Assembly: GCA_964614065.1 (NCBI GenBank)
Contig: CAZTJJ010000113.1
Coordinates: 1-5,306 of the forward strand
Origin: M55B111 sp964614065
GTDB taxonomy: Bacteria; Bipolaricaulota; Bipolaricaulia; M55B111
Direction of reading: 5' to 3'
DNA: 5,306 nt
The notes under the pieces are model-generated. The model worked only from the letters and a program-made list of their open reading frames with translations, was not told the origin of the DNA and did no database searches. Shown one piece after another: positions 1 to 4,646 of the stretch (within the stretch, counting starts at the first letter, position 1; each line of letters begins with the position of its first letter). The position numbers were made by a program, and so were the translations under genes.

Positions 1-288
1 ACCCGACGGTCCCTCTATCATTACGTCTCTACAGTCTGCCGGGGTTTCACCGACAAAGGCCACTCTCTCTGCCCAGCCCCGACGAACGTATTCTCGGACA
101 AGCTCGGCCCCAAGGCGACTCTTGCCCCATCCGCGCCCCGCAATTGCCAAAAAGGTTTGCCACTGTGGGTCCGGCCAGCCGGGGGGGATTTGGTCTTCCC
201 GGGCTAATTGGGTTTGTTTGCTGATATTGCCGAACCAGTCCGTCTTGATTTGTTCCAGCATTTTCGGGGATATAGATTTGGTGGACAT
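1..288 (-). CDS. terL: Terminase large subunit, N-terminal part (runs off left edge)
   Basis: This is the ATPase/nuclease motor that pumps DNA into the phage prohead. Only the first 96 residues are in the window, and the frame is open to base 1. A Walker A loop is visible at residues 51-57 (GRGWGKS), followed by RLGAELVREYVRR, the usual adenine-side context in Terminase_6-type large subunits. Residues 79-96 (VGETPADCRDVMIEGPSG) match the conserved block after the first beta strand in this family. Residues 33-47 (QIPPGWPDPQWQTFL) look like the usual lead-in. The ATG at 288 gives a normal family N-terminus. Unlike the other genes here it has no SD site; the bases just upstream are TTATATAT. A second ATG at codon 10 (259-261) is also possible. 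It lies downstream of a terminator and so is probably transcribed separately from TerS. The identity is firm; the exact start is less so. Confidence 0.93.
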   Translation of the reverse strand, partial: MSTKSISPKMLEQIKTDWFGNISKQTQLAREDQIPPGWPDPQWQTFLAIAGRGWGKSRLGAELVREYVRRGWAERVAFVGETPADCRDVMIEGPSG

Positions 289-324
289 ATATATAAGATA
301 ACATAGAAATAGGGATTTTTTCAA
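289..324 (-). promoter_or_regulatory. Possible promoter for terL (leaderless transcript predicted)
   Basis: On the minus strand, TTGAAA (324-319) is separated by 18 bp from TATCTT (300-295), with TATATA directly after it. The predicted start of transcription falls within one or two bases of the TerL ATG at 288, so the message would have little or no 5' leader. That would explain the missing SD site. The -10 match is only 4 of 6, so this is a moderate prediction. Confidence 0.4.
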
Positions 325-330
325 GAGGTA

Positions 331-367
331 AGCAAAAATAGAAAGCCCGACCGATTATGGCCGGGCT
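331..367 (-). terminator. Intrinsic terminator closing the operon after terS
   Basis: On the minus strand AGCCCGGCC (367-359), a six-base loop (358-353) and GGTCGGGCT (352-344) form a 9-bp GC-rich stem with one G-T wobble. A T-rich tract (TTCTATTTTTGCT, 343-331) follows. This is a textbook rho-independent terminator for leftward transcription. It lies between terS and terL and so divides them into separate units. There is no T-tract on the other side for plus-strand transcription. Confidence 0.85.
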
Positions 368-371
368 ACCC

Positions 372-401
372 ATAAGGGGGTTAACCTATAAGGGGGTTAA
401 C
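372..401. repeat. Two tandem copies of a 14-bp direct repeat (16-bp period)
   Basis: ATAAGGGGGTTAAC occurs at 372-385 and again, identically, at 388-401. The repeat lies between the TerS stop codon and the terminator, in noncoding DNA. Each copy ends in the palindrome GTTAAC. The copies are about one and a half helical turns apart. Position next to the terminase genes makes a packaging (pac/cos) or TerS-binding role conceivable, but the sequence alone does not show that. Confidence 0.8.
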
Positions 402-417
402 GTACTACATTATACGA

Positions 418-1068
418 CTAATCGGAATCAATATCAATAAAATCCTGGTCGTCTTGCCCGTTGCTGGGTTCGTCCAAATCAAATCCCATTTCTTCCAACG
501 CTTCACGCACTTCATCCGGGCCAAGATCCTCTTCCTCATTAACTTGCTTGTTTTGCTGTATCATGGTATTTTTCGTGGCTTTGGGGAAGAACCACTGTTT
601 TCTATTTGAGCTCATATTTATAAGAGCAAATTGTACGGCCCCGAAATGTGGTTTGTTTTCGACCCAACTACCTGTTATCAAGTCAATCAAACTTCTCTGT
701 ATCCGTGCCATAGCAGCTTGCTCTGCTATTTTTATTTCTCTTGCGAACTTTTCATCGTAGCGTGGGCTTTCAGGGTCTAACCTGTCCTGAATTGCTGTTG
801 CGGATACCCCGACCTCACCGGCAGCAGCAGTCGGACTCAAAGCGTCGCCTTCTTCAAGTGCCTTGACAACTTTACGTTTCTTTTCCTTGTCAAACTTTAC
901 CATCTTCCTGCCCTTTGAAGATTTGGGCTCGTGTATCCAGCAATAGATAGAATCTTCACCAGCTTTATTACGACACTGTTCACCATCGTCAGTTACAGCC
1001 TGGCAACGGGGGTCTCCACCGGGAAGATATTCTTCGAGTTCGTCTTCTGTTAGTTCATCTTTCGGCAT
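418..1068 (-). CDS. terS: Terminase small subunit with N-terminal zinc finger
   Basis: This is probably the DNA-recognition subunit of the packaging motor, working with TerL encoded just downstream. The 216-aa protein has an acidic start, then a likely zinc site formed by C22, C32, C43 and H46 (…RCQAV…QCRNKA…YCWIH). A basic linker follows, then a helix-turn-helix at about residues 62-98 with ALSPTAAAGEVGVSATAI. The segment 99-165 (DPESPRYDEKFAREIKIAE…W) has the shape of the TerS core: an aspartate/proline stretch, a long helix and a tryptophan-containing end. The C-terminus is very acidic (EEED near 178-181, DIDSD at the end), as expected for TerL contact. The ATG at 1068 has GAGG eight bases upstream, inside the last codons of the preceding 27-aa gene. 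The call rests on architecture and position beside terL. The zinc finger is an unusual addition for a TerS. Confidence 0.78.
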   Translation of the reverse strand: MPKDELTEDELEEYLPGGDPRCQAVTDDGEQCRNKAGEDSIYCWIHEPKSSKGRKMVKFDKEKKRKVVKALEEGDALSPTAAAGEVGVSATAIQDRLDPESPRYDEKFAREIKIAEQAAMARIQRSLIDLITGSWVENKPHFGAVQFALINMSSNRKQWFFPKATKNTMIQQNKQVNEEEDLGPDEVREALEEMGFDLDEPSNGQDDQDFIDIDSD

Positions 1069-1070
1069 AT

Positions 1071-1154
1071 TTAGTCCTCGTATTCTCTTCTATATTCGTT
1101 AGGGTGTCTCCGGCGAAACTTCTTTCGCTTGTCGAGGTTATCCTGTCTGGCCAT
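1071..1154 (-). CDS. 27-aa arginine-rich peptide, copy B
   Basis: This tiny gene was found by reading the gap upstream of terS. It encodes 27 residues starting MARQDNLDKRKK, with the core FRRRHPNEYRREYED and a TAA stop. It is 20/27 identical to the peptide at 1917-2000, and both end in REYED followed by a stop. Its ATG overlaps the 3' end of the upstream gene by 17 bp and there is only a weak AGG before it, so translation is probably coupled. Two bases separate it from TerS, whose SD lies in its last codons. The basic, HP-containing core might bind nucleic acid, but no function is known to me. The paralogous copy is the main evidence that it is a real gene. Confidence 0.7.
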   Translation of the reverse strand: MARQDNLDKRKKFRRRHPNEYRREYED

Positions 1155-1461
1155 CCTGATCTATCAACTTCTCGATAATATCTAAATGTCTTTCCTCCAC
1201 GTCTTTCTGATAATTTTTATCAGCTAAAACATAATCTATTAATTCCGTATCCGCCAATTCTTCCAACAAAGCTCGAACAATTTTCTGTGGGATAGCAATA
1301 TAAGAATCCTCAGGTGGGTCTTGATAAGTATCTTCTGGCACTTGCATCATATCAAAAATATTCCACGTTCGAGTCATTTTATCAAAATAAACATGGTATC
1401 TGTTTTCTCCAGGTGCTAAAGTCGGTCTTTTTAAATCTTGATTATTCCAAAATTCAGCCAT
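1138..1461 (-). CDS. Hypothetical phage protein, 107 aa
   Basis: I do not recognise a family. The protein begins MAEFWNNQDLKRPTL; its first half has a YHVYFDKMTRTWNIFD segment that looks like a short beta hairpin. Its second half (from about IPQKIVRALLEELA) is predicted helical and charged. The ATG at 1461 is preceded by seven G bases (1464-1470), which can serve as an SD substitute. Nine bases separate it from the upstream gene, and the upstream TAG is in frame with this ATG. Its end overlaps the start of the 27-aa peptide B. Position in a tight operon with SSB and TerS suggests an accessory early phage protein. Confidence 0.8.
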   Translation of the reverse strand: MAEFWNNQDLKRPTLAPGENRYHVYFDKMTRTWNIFDMMQVPEDTYQDPPEDSYIAIPQKIVRALLEELADTELIDYVLADKNYQKDVEERHLDIIEKLIDQDGQTG

Positions 1462-1470
1462 AGCCCCCCC

Positions 1471-1773
1471 CTATTCAAATAAATCTGGGTCAGGAGAAAA
1501 CAAACCTCCGTCATATTGTCCGATTAATTTACCGCGTTTATACAATTTAACGCAATCATAGGAGTCATATACAATACAATAACCCCTAAACCAAACCCAA
1601 AGCCGGCCCAACTTATGTGGAAGCCCTTCTATTAACCACCATTCCCAATCGGGCAAATGATATTTGATAAAATTCTCTTCCCTAAGAGCCCGAGCATAAG
1701 TATAGTATTTAGCAATATCCCAAGTCATATCTTCAGTTGGGCCTGTATCTATCTCTCGTCTTTTGAGTTTCAC
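1471..1773 (-). CDS. Hypothetical aromatic-rich protein, 100 aa
   Basis: No family is recognised. The protein is unusually rich in aromatic residues for its length: six tryptophans (including DWEWW and RLWVWF) and nine tyrosines, with a basic start (MKLKRRE) and an acidic C-terminus (SPDPDLFE). The segment GRLWVWFRGYCIVYDSYDCVKLY reads as successive beta strands rather than a membrane helix. The GTG start at 1773 is supported by GGGAG seven bases upstream. It is also supported by a GTGA overlap with the TGA stop of the upstream zinc-ribbon-like ORF. It ends in TAG, directly followed by a G-run and the next gene in the same frame. Confidence 0.78.
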   Translation of the reverse strand: MKLKRREIDTGPTEDMTWDIAKYYTYARALREENFIKYHLPDWEWWLIEGLPHKLGRLWVWFRGYCIVYDSYDCVKLYKRGKLIGQYDGGLFSPDPDLFE

Positions 1774-1910
1774 AATATTTCTCCCGTTACAGATTCTCGA
1801 TTATTAACTTTCTCTCTCTTCTTTTTTTCACAATTCTGACATATAAATATTTGCCAGGGGAAATCCCCGAATGTGGTTATTTCTACCCAATTATGGCTAC
1901 ATTCACTAAT
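1770..1910 (-). CDS. Small zinc-ribbon-like protein (start uncertain, possibly ATT)
   Basis: The stretch between the 27-aa peptide A and the GTG of the next gene is open and has the look of a small zinc-binding protein. It reads ECSHNWVEITTFGDFPW, then IFICQNCEKKKREK, giving a CxxH…CxxC arrangement of four possible ligands. The stop TGA (1772-1770) overlaps the next gene's GTG start as GTGA, a typical coupled junction, which supports a real gene. There is no ATG, GTG or TTG start in frame. The best candidate is ATT at 1910, with GAGG 11 bases upstream. The alternative is readthrough of the in-frame TAG (1919-1917) of peptide A, making one longer protein. Small CxxH/CxxC ribbons are common in phage operons; the exact role is unknown. 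Confidence 0.5.
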   Translation of the reverse strand: MSECSHNWVEITTFGDFPWQIFICQNCEKKKREKVNNRESVTGEIL

Positions 1911-1916
1911 ATTACT

Positions 1917-2000
1917 CTAATCCTCGTATTCCCTCTTATACTTACCCGGATGTCTCCGGCGAAACTTTTCACGTTTGTCGGGGTTGTCGATTTTTGCCAT
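1917..2000 (-). CDS. 27-aa arginine-rich peptide, copy A
   Basis: This is the second member of the peptide pair. It starts MAKIDNPDKREK and has the core FRRRHPGKYKREYED with a TAG stop. It is 20/27 identical to copy B at 1071-1154. The two genes share 17 identical bases in the FRRRH region and differ mostly at third positions and in the N-terminal third. The ATG is fused to the stop of the membrane-protein gene as TAATG, with no SD, so translation is probably by coupling. The TAG is in frame with the zinc-ribbon-like ORF that follows. Its function is unknown; the basic core suggests a nucleic-acid or acidic-protein partner. Confidence 0.7.
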   Translation of the reverse strand: MAKIDNPDKREKFRRRHPGKYKREYED

Positions 2001-2179
2001 TACCCAAATATTTTAACGGGGACACTAACAATAAGTAAAATCAATCCTATCCAGAACAAAGTACCGCCCTGAACCCTAGTACCCACTTCATCTATTGGTG
2101 TAGCAGAAAGGTGGGCCGTTACATGCTCCAATATCCCGAAAAATACCAACAACATATATACAATCTGCATTGGTCCCAT
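2000..2179 (-). CDS. Small membrane protein, two transmembrane segments (59 aa)
   Basis: The protein has two hydrophobic stretches, about residues 4-18 (MQIVYMLLVFFGILE) and 39-58 (GTLFWIGLILLIVSVPVKIF). A short polar linker (SATPIDEVGTRVQ) separates them. It would sit in the inner membrane as a hairpin. The ATG at 2179 overlaps the stop of the upstream ribbon-helix-helix gene as TAATG. AGGAAGGA lies a little too far upstream to be an ideal SD, so coupling is likely. A longer start further upstream at 2227 would overlap the RHH gene heavily and is not favoured. Holins have this topology. However, the gene is far from any visible lysis gene and lies in the early operon, so a holin call is not justified; superinfection exclusion or membrane anchoring are alternatives. 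Confidence 0.72.
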   Translation of the reverse strand: MGPMQIVYMLLVFFGILEHVTAHLSATPIDEVGTRVQGGTLFWIGLILLIVSVPVKIFG

Positions 2180-2334
2180 TATCGACCATCCTTCCTGTGC
2201 TGGTACTGGTCCGGGTTGTGCTCCCACTTGTAAGCTAGTTTCAAGTATTCACGCCAAGTACAATTTTTACGCTCTTTATCCTCTTTTAATTTCTTATACG
2301 TGTCGTCTTCAAGAGTCAGTCTTATGTTTTTCAT
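2179..2334 (-). CDS. Ribbon-helix-helix (CopG/Arc-like) protein, 51 aa
   Basis: The N-terminus KNIRLTLEDDTYKKLKEDK has the form of a ribbon-helix-helix DNA-binding domain. It has a short beta strand with alternating residues (IRLTL), then a helix starting at DDTYKKL and a second helix starting near TWREYLKLA. RHH proteins dimerise and bind operators through the paired strands, so this may be a regulator of the phage operon. The ATG at 2334 has GGAGG about six bases upstream; a longer ORF from 2379 exists but has no SD and a poor N-terminus. It overlaps the upstream gene by 26 bp and the downstream gene by 1 bp. The palindrome at 4627-4646 is a possible target, by inference only. Confidence 0.72.
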   Translation of the reverse strand: MKNIRLTLEDDTYKKLKEDKERKNCTWREYLKLAYKWEHNPDQYQHRKDGR

Positions 2335-2716
2335 CTTCGACCTCCATTCCATAGCCTGAAATTGTGAATTGGGGGACATCCCTTACGGGTATGTTGACTC
2401 TAATAAAGTCTACTCTAGGTATTCTCTTTGAATTAAACCCTATTCGGGTATCATCTCCATCAATAAACCACAAGAAGTCGTTCCACTCGACCTTGCCAGT
2501 GATTTTGTCACCTTCATTCTTCTCCAAATAATCAACGTAATGCTGACTATCCTCTCGTGGTTTCATAATCCATACCTCGACGACAGGTTCTTCTGTCCAG
2601 TCGGCTTTAACTATTAGCTCGCTTGCTCCCTCGCAAAGTTCTGACTTACAGGTTGCGTCTGCTGTCTCATTCTCCAACACCAACTCTTCGCCGTTTATTT
2701 CTAAATCAGCTTTCAT
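2309..2716 (-). CDS. Hypothetical protein, 135 aa, probably beta-rich
   Basis: No family is recognised. The protein starts MKADLEINGEELVLE and has many alternating hydrophobic/polar runs (ELIVKADW, VVEVWIMK, FIRVNIPVRD, FTISGYGMEV), which suggests a beta sandwich or barrel. It is acidic. C23 and C28 (TCKSELC) are its only visible cysteines. The ATG at 2716 forms an ATGA overlap with the stop of the preceding gene. It has GAGGTGG a few bases upstream, which favours it over the GTG three codons earlier. Its end overlaps the RHH gene by 26 bp. Confidence 0.78.
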   Translation of the reverse strand: MKADLEINGEELVLENETADATCKSELCEGASELIVKADWTEEPVVEVWIMKPREDSQHYVDYLEKNEGDKITGKVEWNDFLWFIDGDDTRIGFNSKRIPRVDFIRVNIPVRDVPQFTISGYGMEVEDEKHKTDS

Positions 2717-2907
2717 TGTTCCCACCTCGGTATATCAAGCCAAGCTACGTTCACTACTGGTTTCCGCTTGGGCACATTAGGATTATGCCCAGAGAAATAC
2801 TTCACCAACGCCTCCATAGCAGCATCGTGTATCTCCTTTCTCTTTTTTTCGGACACTTCATTGCCGAAGTCCAACTCTATTGGATTTTTGTCGAATAATT
2901 CTTTCAT
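2713..2907 (-). CDS. Hypothetical protein, 64 aa
   Basis: No family is recognised. It starts MKELFDKNPIELDFG, continues with a charged helix (SEKKRKEIHDAAMEALVKYF) and ends with a proline-rich tail (NPNVPKRKP … LDIPRWEQ). The ATG at 2907 follows AAAGGGGGTATT, the same ribosome-binding cassette as at the P-loop gene. Ten bases separate it from that upstream gene, and it ends in an ATGA overlap with the next. It is a typical small early phage gene whose function cannot be told from sequence. Confidence 0.75.
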   Translation of the reverse strand: MKELFDKNPIELDFGNEVSEKKRKEIHDAAMEALVKYFSGHNPNVPKRKPVVNVAWLDIPRWEQ

Positions 2908-2918
2908 AATACCCCCTT
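2905..2918 (-). promoter_or_regulatory. Unusual G5 ribosome-binding site shared by two genes
   Basis: On the minus strand AAGGGGGTATTATG precedes the gene at 2907, and the same 14 bases precede the gene at 3271 (3269-3282). GGGGG replaces the usual GGAGG, so pairing with the anti-SD would be imperfect. The gene at 4203 has the related GGAGGTATTATG. The shared block suggests either copying of a start cassette or selection for moderated initiation. Confidence 0.6.
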
Positions 2919-3271
2919 TATAAGTTTTCTACTTGTTCAAATATTCTATCATCCACCGTCATGGCGACAACACCGTCTTTTTGTTGTACCCGTTCAAGCG
3001 CAAGTTGCCAAACTCTTTTAGGTTTTTCAAAATCCCACCAATCGTCTATACCTATTCGGCTAAAATTATATCCCCTAATCTTTTCTAAATTTGATTCACA
3101 TACAAATATAATATCCCCTGCTAGCTCACGTGAAATTTTACTCTCGATCCTCCGAAAACGCTCCGCTGTTGGTGTAATAAGGCAAGGTCGATCAGCCAGC
3201 CCCAGCCAATCTATTAGTTGTGTTGTTTTGCCCTCTCCACGGTTCAGTTTTAATAGCTTGGGCTTTCTCAT
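2918..3271 (-). CDS. Small P-loop NTPase-like protein, 117 aa
   Basis: The N-terminus LLKLNRGEGKTTQLIDWL carries a P-loop (GEGKTT, residues 12-17) after a beta strand, as in Walker A ATPases, but without the first glycine of the classical motif. LITPTAERFRRI at 31-42 resembles a helicase motif Ia region. RIGIDDWWDF at 72-81 looks like a Walker B strand with acidic D76/D77. The protein is much shorter than a full helicase, with no motif III-VI visible, so it resembles the minimal P-loop proteins found in many phage replication/recombination regions. The ATG at 3271 follows AAGGGGGTATT. It lies nine bases after SSB. A role in DNA replication or recombination with SSB is plausible, not shown. 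Confidence 0.72.
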   Translation of the reverse strand: MRKPKLLKLNRGEGKTTQLIDWLGLADRPCLITPTAERFRRIESKISRELAGDIIFVCESNLEKIRGYNFSRIGIDDWWDFEKPKRVWQLALERVQQKDGVVAMTVDDRIFEQVENL

Positions 3272-3280
3272 AATACCCCC

Positions 3281-3670
3281 TTAGAATGGTATTTCTTCTT
3301 CGTCCGATGTCGGTTCGGGCTCTTTGTCCGGCTCCGGGGTCTGTTCGCCCCCGTCTCTTTGCGGCAAGAAGTTGATGTTTCTTCCGATAACGCTGATCCA
3401 TTGTTTCTGGTTGCCTTCGTCGTCCTCATAGTTGTACACGTTTATAGAGCCTAATAGTTCTATCGGGCTACCCTTTTGTAAATTATCGACCACGGCCTTG
3501 GCCGTGCCCTTGAACGTTGTTATCGGCACAAACTCGGTCTGTTGCTGGCCTTTATAGTTTCTATTTACTGCCAGTGTAAACGTACACTTCGCCTTGTCGT
3601 TGTTCGTATAAGTGAGCTCCAAATCTGTCGCAATGTTTCCTGAAAGTACGACTACGTTAAGTCCGTTCAT
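3281..3670 (-). CDS. ssb: Single-stranded DNA-binding protein
   Basis: This OB-fold protein coats single-stranded DNA during phage replication and recombination. In its 129 residues, the start MNGLNVVVLSGNIATDLELTY matches the bacterial-type SSB opening. FTLAVNRNYKG (31-41), TEFVPITTFKGTAKAVVDNLQKG (45-67) and ELLGSINVYNYEDDEG (71-86) match the following core strands. WISVIGRNINFLP closes the fold. A Pro/Glu/Asp-rich linker leads to the acidic tip EEEIPF, the protein-interaction tail of bacterial SSBs. The length is slightly below the usual 150-180 aa because the linker is short. The ATG at 3670 has GGAGG six bases upstream and overlaps the upstream gene by 14 bp. The bacterial tip points to a bacterial host. 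Confidence 0.95.
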   Translation of the reverse strand: MNGLNVVVLSGNIATDLELTYTNNDKAKCTFTLAVNRNYKGQQQTEFVPITTFKGTAKAVVDNLQKGSPIELLGSINVYNYEDDEGNQKQWISVIGRNINFLPQRDGGEQTPEPDKEPEPTSDEEEIPF

Positions 3671-3920
3671 TTTTGCCTCCGATAGAAAAATTAGGAAAGT
3701 TGTTTACGACTTCAGTGGTGTCTTCTGCGCCACCGTTAATTTCGATAGTTATAGTTCGTTTCCTGTTGGGACCGATCTCGTCATCGGGTTCTCCCCAATA
3801 TCTTTTATGGTGAGTCCCTTGTTTCATCTGTATTTCCACTATATCATCATCCTCTAACCAGTCTTTCCAATCTTCTAAGACTGTTCTTGCTTGTTCGAGA
3901 ACCTCTTTAGGTTTGCCCAT
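3657..3920 (-). CDS. Hypothetical protein upstream of ssb, 87 aa
   Basis: No family is recognised. The first third is a charged helix (KEVLEQARTVLEDWKDWLEDDD), followed by short strands (IVEIQMKQG, RKRTITIEING) and a polar tail. The ATG at 3920 has GGAGG five bases upstream. It overlaps the preceding gene and ssb by 14 bp each, in matching fashion, and the SD of ssb lies inside its coding region. Tight coupling to ssb suggests a replication-related accessory role, which is inference only. Confidence 0.78.
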   Translation of the reverse strand: MGKPKEVLEQARTVLEDWKDWLEDDDIVEIQMKQGTHHKRYWGEPDDEIGPNRKRTITIEINGGAEDTTEVVNNFPNFSIGGKNERT

Positions 3921-4203
3921 CGTTACCTCCGGTTACGTATTCTTTGATTGTTTTGGCTGGATCATCGTTTATATCCATGTCCTTAGCTTCCGCTGTTGCC
4001 ATATCAGAAAATTGAGAAGCGAAGTTTAGGTAATGCTGTGCTTCATCAACCCGCCATCTTTTATAGAACTCTAGCAGATATGGTCGCCCATGCGTAACGT
4101 GTATTTCTAACTTATATTTTTCTTTACCTTCGGGTTCTCTTATATAGGTTCCTACAATATGAGAAGTATTTACCGACCGATTTTCGTCAAGTTGTACTAG
4201 CAT
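3907..4203 (-). CDS. Hypothetical protein, 98 aa
   Basis: No family is recognised. The N-terminal half reads as beta strands (MLVQLDENRSVNTSHIVGTYI, YKLEIHVTHGRPYLLEFY). The C-terminal half is helical and acidic (WRVDEAQHYLNFASQF, AEAKDMDINDD). The ATG at 4203 is preceded by GGAGGTATT, a good SD. Eight bases separate it from the upstream stop, and it overlaps the next gene by 14 bp. It is a typical early phage gene of unknown role. Confidence 0.77.
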   Translation of the reverse strand: MLVQLDENRSVNTSHIVGTYIREPEGKEKYKLEIHVTHGRPYLLEFYKRWRVDEAQHYLNFASQFSDMATAEAKDMDINDDPAKTIKEYVTGGNDGQT

Positions 4204-4211
4204 AATACCTC

Positions 4212-4373
4212 CTACGATACTGTACCGAGTTCTCTGACCAACTTGCTGTAATCTTCCGTAGTAAAGCTACCAATCTTTAACAAGGCGTGTTCTTTGTCCC
4301 GAGCGACTACTTTCTTTTCTTGCAAAATTTCGCCCCCTTCTTCATCAACGAGAATTATTTCGTAGACTTTCAT
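4212..4373 (-). CDS. Nested in-frame small gene, 53 aa, alternative start
   Basis: The ATG at 4373 begins MKVYEIILVDEEGGEILQEK, then KVVARDKEHALLKIG. The pattern of a short strand, an acidic turn (VDEEGGEIL), a second strand (KKVVARD) and an EHALLK helix is familiar from small phage proteins found alone in early operons. I know the type only as uncharacterised. Directly upstream is AAGGAGGTGA (4387-4378), a full 10-base match to the anti-SD at ideal spacing. This is stronger than the SD of any other gene here. It strongly suggests that translation starts here whether or not the longer frame is also used. The next gene starts eight bases after its stop. Confidence 0.72.
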   Translation of the reverse strand: MKVYEIILVDEEGGEILQEKKVVARDKEHALLKIGSFTTEDYSKLVRELGTVS

Positions 4374-4613
4374 GTTGTCACCTCCTTCTAAGTTTAAATT
4401 ATTTCTTATTGTTTCTTGTAGTTCCGGTGCCATTGCCAGTGTTAACGGGCTCCAATACTTTGTAAGTCGATTTGTGTATCTCTCTAGGTCTTCTTCAATA
4501 TCTTTGGAAACATTTCTGTGACCAACGGCCCCACCAAAAGCAACTTTGACCTTATCCCTTTCCACTATATCGTCGAGGGAAGAAAACTTGCTATTTTCCT
4601 TTTCTTCAGTCAT
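4212..4613 (-). CDS. Hypothetical protein, 133 aa, with a second gene nested in frame
   Basis: This is the first gene of the operon, after the promoter at about 4640. The ATG at 4613 has AGAGGTG six bases upstream, which is better placed than the GTG at 4622. The first 80 residues (MTEEKENSKFSSLDDIVERD, then AFGGAVGHRNVSKDIEEDLER) match no family I know. The last 53 residues form a separate-looking unit that has its own perfect SD and ATG at 4373. The protein therefore seems to be either a fusion of two neighbouring genes after loss of a stop, or a full-length/short pair made from one frame. Confidence 0.68.
   Translation of the reverse strand: MTEEKENSKFSSLDDIVERDKVKVAFGGAVGHRNVSKDIEEDLERYTNRLTKYWSPLTLAMAPELQETIRNNLNLEGGDNMKVYEIILVDEEGGEILQEKKVVARDKEHALLKIGSFTTEDYSKLVRELGTVS
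4378..4387 (-). promoter_or_regulatory. Perfect Shine-Dalgarno inside an open reading frame
   Basis: AAGGAGGTGA on the minus strand is fully complementary to the 3' end of bacterial 16S rRNA. It is followed after four bases by ATG (4373). It sits inside codons 78-81 of the longer ORF (reading L-E-G-G-D), in the same frame. Such a perfect site inside a gene is rarely chance and marks a real internal start. Confidence 0.85.
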
Positions 4614-4626
4614 TGTTACCACCTCT

Positions 4627-4646
4627 TAACACTCATTATAGTGTTA
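4627..4646. promoter_or_regulatory. Operator-like inverted repeat centred on the -10 box
   Basis: TAACACT (4627-4633), a 6-bp spacer CATTAT, and AGTGTTA (4640-4646) form a perfect 7-bp inverted repeat over the -10 element. A third half-site TAACAC lies at 4656-4661, over the -35 element, and AGTGTTA appears once more at 4894-4900. A dimeric repressor bound here would block the promoter. The protein that binds is unknown; the RHH protein of this operon is one candidate. Confidence 0.6.

Noticed and set aside
289..296. TATATATA before terL as an archaeal TATA box
   Set aside because: It could fit a leaderless start at codon 10, but strong SD sites, a perfect bacterial -10 elsewhere and a bacterial SSB tail favour a bacterial host.
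47..373. Minus-strand 108-codon ORF overlapping terL
   Set aside because: It is out of frame with the Walker A-bearing TerL frame, and its first part runs through the terminator hairpin.
461..760. Plus-strand ORF of 99 codons opposite terS
   Set aside because: It is antisense to a well-supported gene with no SD, and its serine/cysteine-rich product is typical of a shadow frame.
2961..3284. Plus-strand ORF of 107 codons opposite the P-loop gene
   Set aside because: It is a shadow of the coding strand, without an SD or a recognisable domain.
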